64,000 bases of DNA from Plasmopara viticola (taxonomy: Eukaryota > Oomycota > Peronosporomycetes > Peronosporales > Peronosporaceae), in NCBI GenBank assembly GCA_001695595.3, contig MBPM02000035.1, positions 310,001 through 374,000 of the forward strand, read 5' to 3'. The notes under the pieces are model-generated. The model had not been told where the DNA came from and ran no database searches. It saw only the letters and a program-made list of their open reading frames with translations. The position numbers and the translations under genes are program-made. Below are positions 63,645-64,000 of this stretch, in pieces. Each line of letters begins with the position of its first letter. Within the stretch, counting starts at the first letter, position 1.

Positions 63645-64000
63645 ATTCGATTGTACATCACCTACGTTCTACCGATTCTGCTGTACAACTGGGCTCTTAC
63701 CAAGTCAGAGCTCCACGGCCTCGAGAGTTTCCATCGCCGCCAGCTTCGCTACGCTCTTGGCGATCGCTTCCCCCGACCCATTTCGAATGCAAGACTCTTC
63801 GACCTCTGTGATGAGCGGCCGCTGAGACTACGACTGACACAAGCTCGCTGGCGCCTGTTTGGCCATGTACTTCGCCGCTATCCCGACATTCCAGCTAACC
63901 TCCAGATGCGTGCCTACTTCTTCTCCACCGCAGCAAAATGGCGCGGACGTCCCCGCACCACGCTCCCCTCGACACTCGACCACAACCTTGTTTCCCGTGG
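63645..64000 (+). pseudogene. LINE reverse transcriptase C-terminal region
   Basis: An uninterrupted frame to the window edge reads YITYVLPILLYNWALTKSEL, LESFHRRQLRYALGDRF, RLTQARWRLFGHVLRRYPD and MRAYFFSTAAKWRGRPRTTL. This is the thumb and post-RT region of non-LTR retrotransposon polyproteins (the Tyr-Asn-Trp-Leu-Thr-Lys and R-LFGHVLR signatures). The catalytic palm (F/YADD) is missing upstream because of the internal deletion. No start codon is implied. Confidence 0.82.

Larger units (their letters stand above)
63090..64000 (+). mobile_element. LINE (non-LTR) element with large internal deletion, running off the window
   Basis: 63,090-63,235 is 5' sequence shared with the fragment at 27,096-27,445. 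63,245-63,410 encodes the start of an AP-like endonuclease (RIGSFNVNSLGSKRK, DILGLRETKIYD). A run of 16-17 A residues follows, and beyond it the reading frame lacks the rest of the endonuclease and the RT core. From ~63,645 an open frame to the window end encodes the RT C-terminal region. Confidence 0.82.

Overview
The window reads as a repeat-dense accessory region of an oomycete genome, most likely Peronosporales (Phytophthora or a downy mildew). The basis is a family of secreted, catalytically dead trypsin-fold proteins that matches the Phytophthora glucanase inhibitor proteins (GIPs). They sit among Copia, chromodomain-Gypsy and LINE elements of eukaryotic type. The DNA is visibly A+T-rich for Phytophthora, so I do not name a genus. 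I see no ordinary single-copy housekeeping gene, no tRNA or rRNA and no CRISPR.

Layout. 1-1,750: degenerate duplicated DNA, including an ~890 bp unit with inverted ends and a GIP relic. 2,318-7,006: Copia-1 (minus strand) with both LTRs. 7,011-11,321: Copia-2 (minus strand). 11,909-15,200: a near-perfect palindrome of two ~1.57 kb arms around a 156 bp spacer, each arm carrying one intact GIP gene; the two proteins are identical. 15,885-20,630: Gypsy-1 (minus). 20,630-22,135: shared flanking blocks called R3 and R4 here. 22,136-22,903: intact GIP-C (minus). 23,200-25,650: repeats R1 and R2 and an array of short hairpin repeats. 25,940-26,424: GIP pseudogene. 26,430-28,250: R4, a LINE fragment, then R3 in the opposite orientation. 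28,250-36,100: Gypsy-2 (plus), with an extra partial copy of its pol region. 36,100-42,660: a poorly recognisable spacer with a Copia-3 relic and GIP relics. 42,660-48,230: Gypsy-3 (minus). 48,230-53,850: the R3-R4-GIP-hairpin-R2-R1-GIP series again, mirror-imaged, with intact GIP-D (minus) and frameshifted GIP-E (plus). 54,200-55,980: GIP relics. 55,985-59,600: 3'-truncated Gypsy-4 (plus). 59,640-62,800: GIP relic and further repeat copies. 63,090-64,000: a LINE with a large internal deletion.

The main result is architectural. The GIP cluster grew by repeated inverted segmental duplication. About 22.1-36.1 kb and 42.7-53.9 kb are inverted, collinear copies of each other: GIP, R1, R2, hairpin array, GIP, R4, R3, Gypsy LTR, Gypsy. 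Smaller dyads sit at ~13.55 kb and ~24.3 kb. Four GIP reading frames are intact, one carries a single-base frameshift, and about thirteen relics mark earlier copies. The four intact genes and GIP-E keep a conserved promoter-like motif just upstream of the start codon and encode an ~21-residue signal peptide. All retrotransposons show stops, frameshifts or lost catalytic residues, so none looks autonomous. The least familiar component is a ~55-60 bp hairpin-forming repeat (core arms ATTGATCCTGTCG / CGACAGGATCAAT), found at least 16 times and concentrated around GIP 5' flanks. The inverted GIP pair and the hairpin arrays could yield double-stranded RNA, but that is inference.
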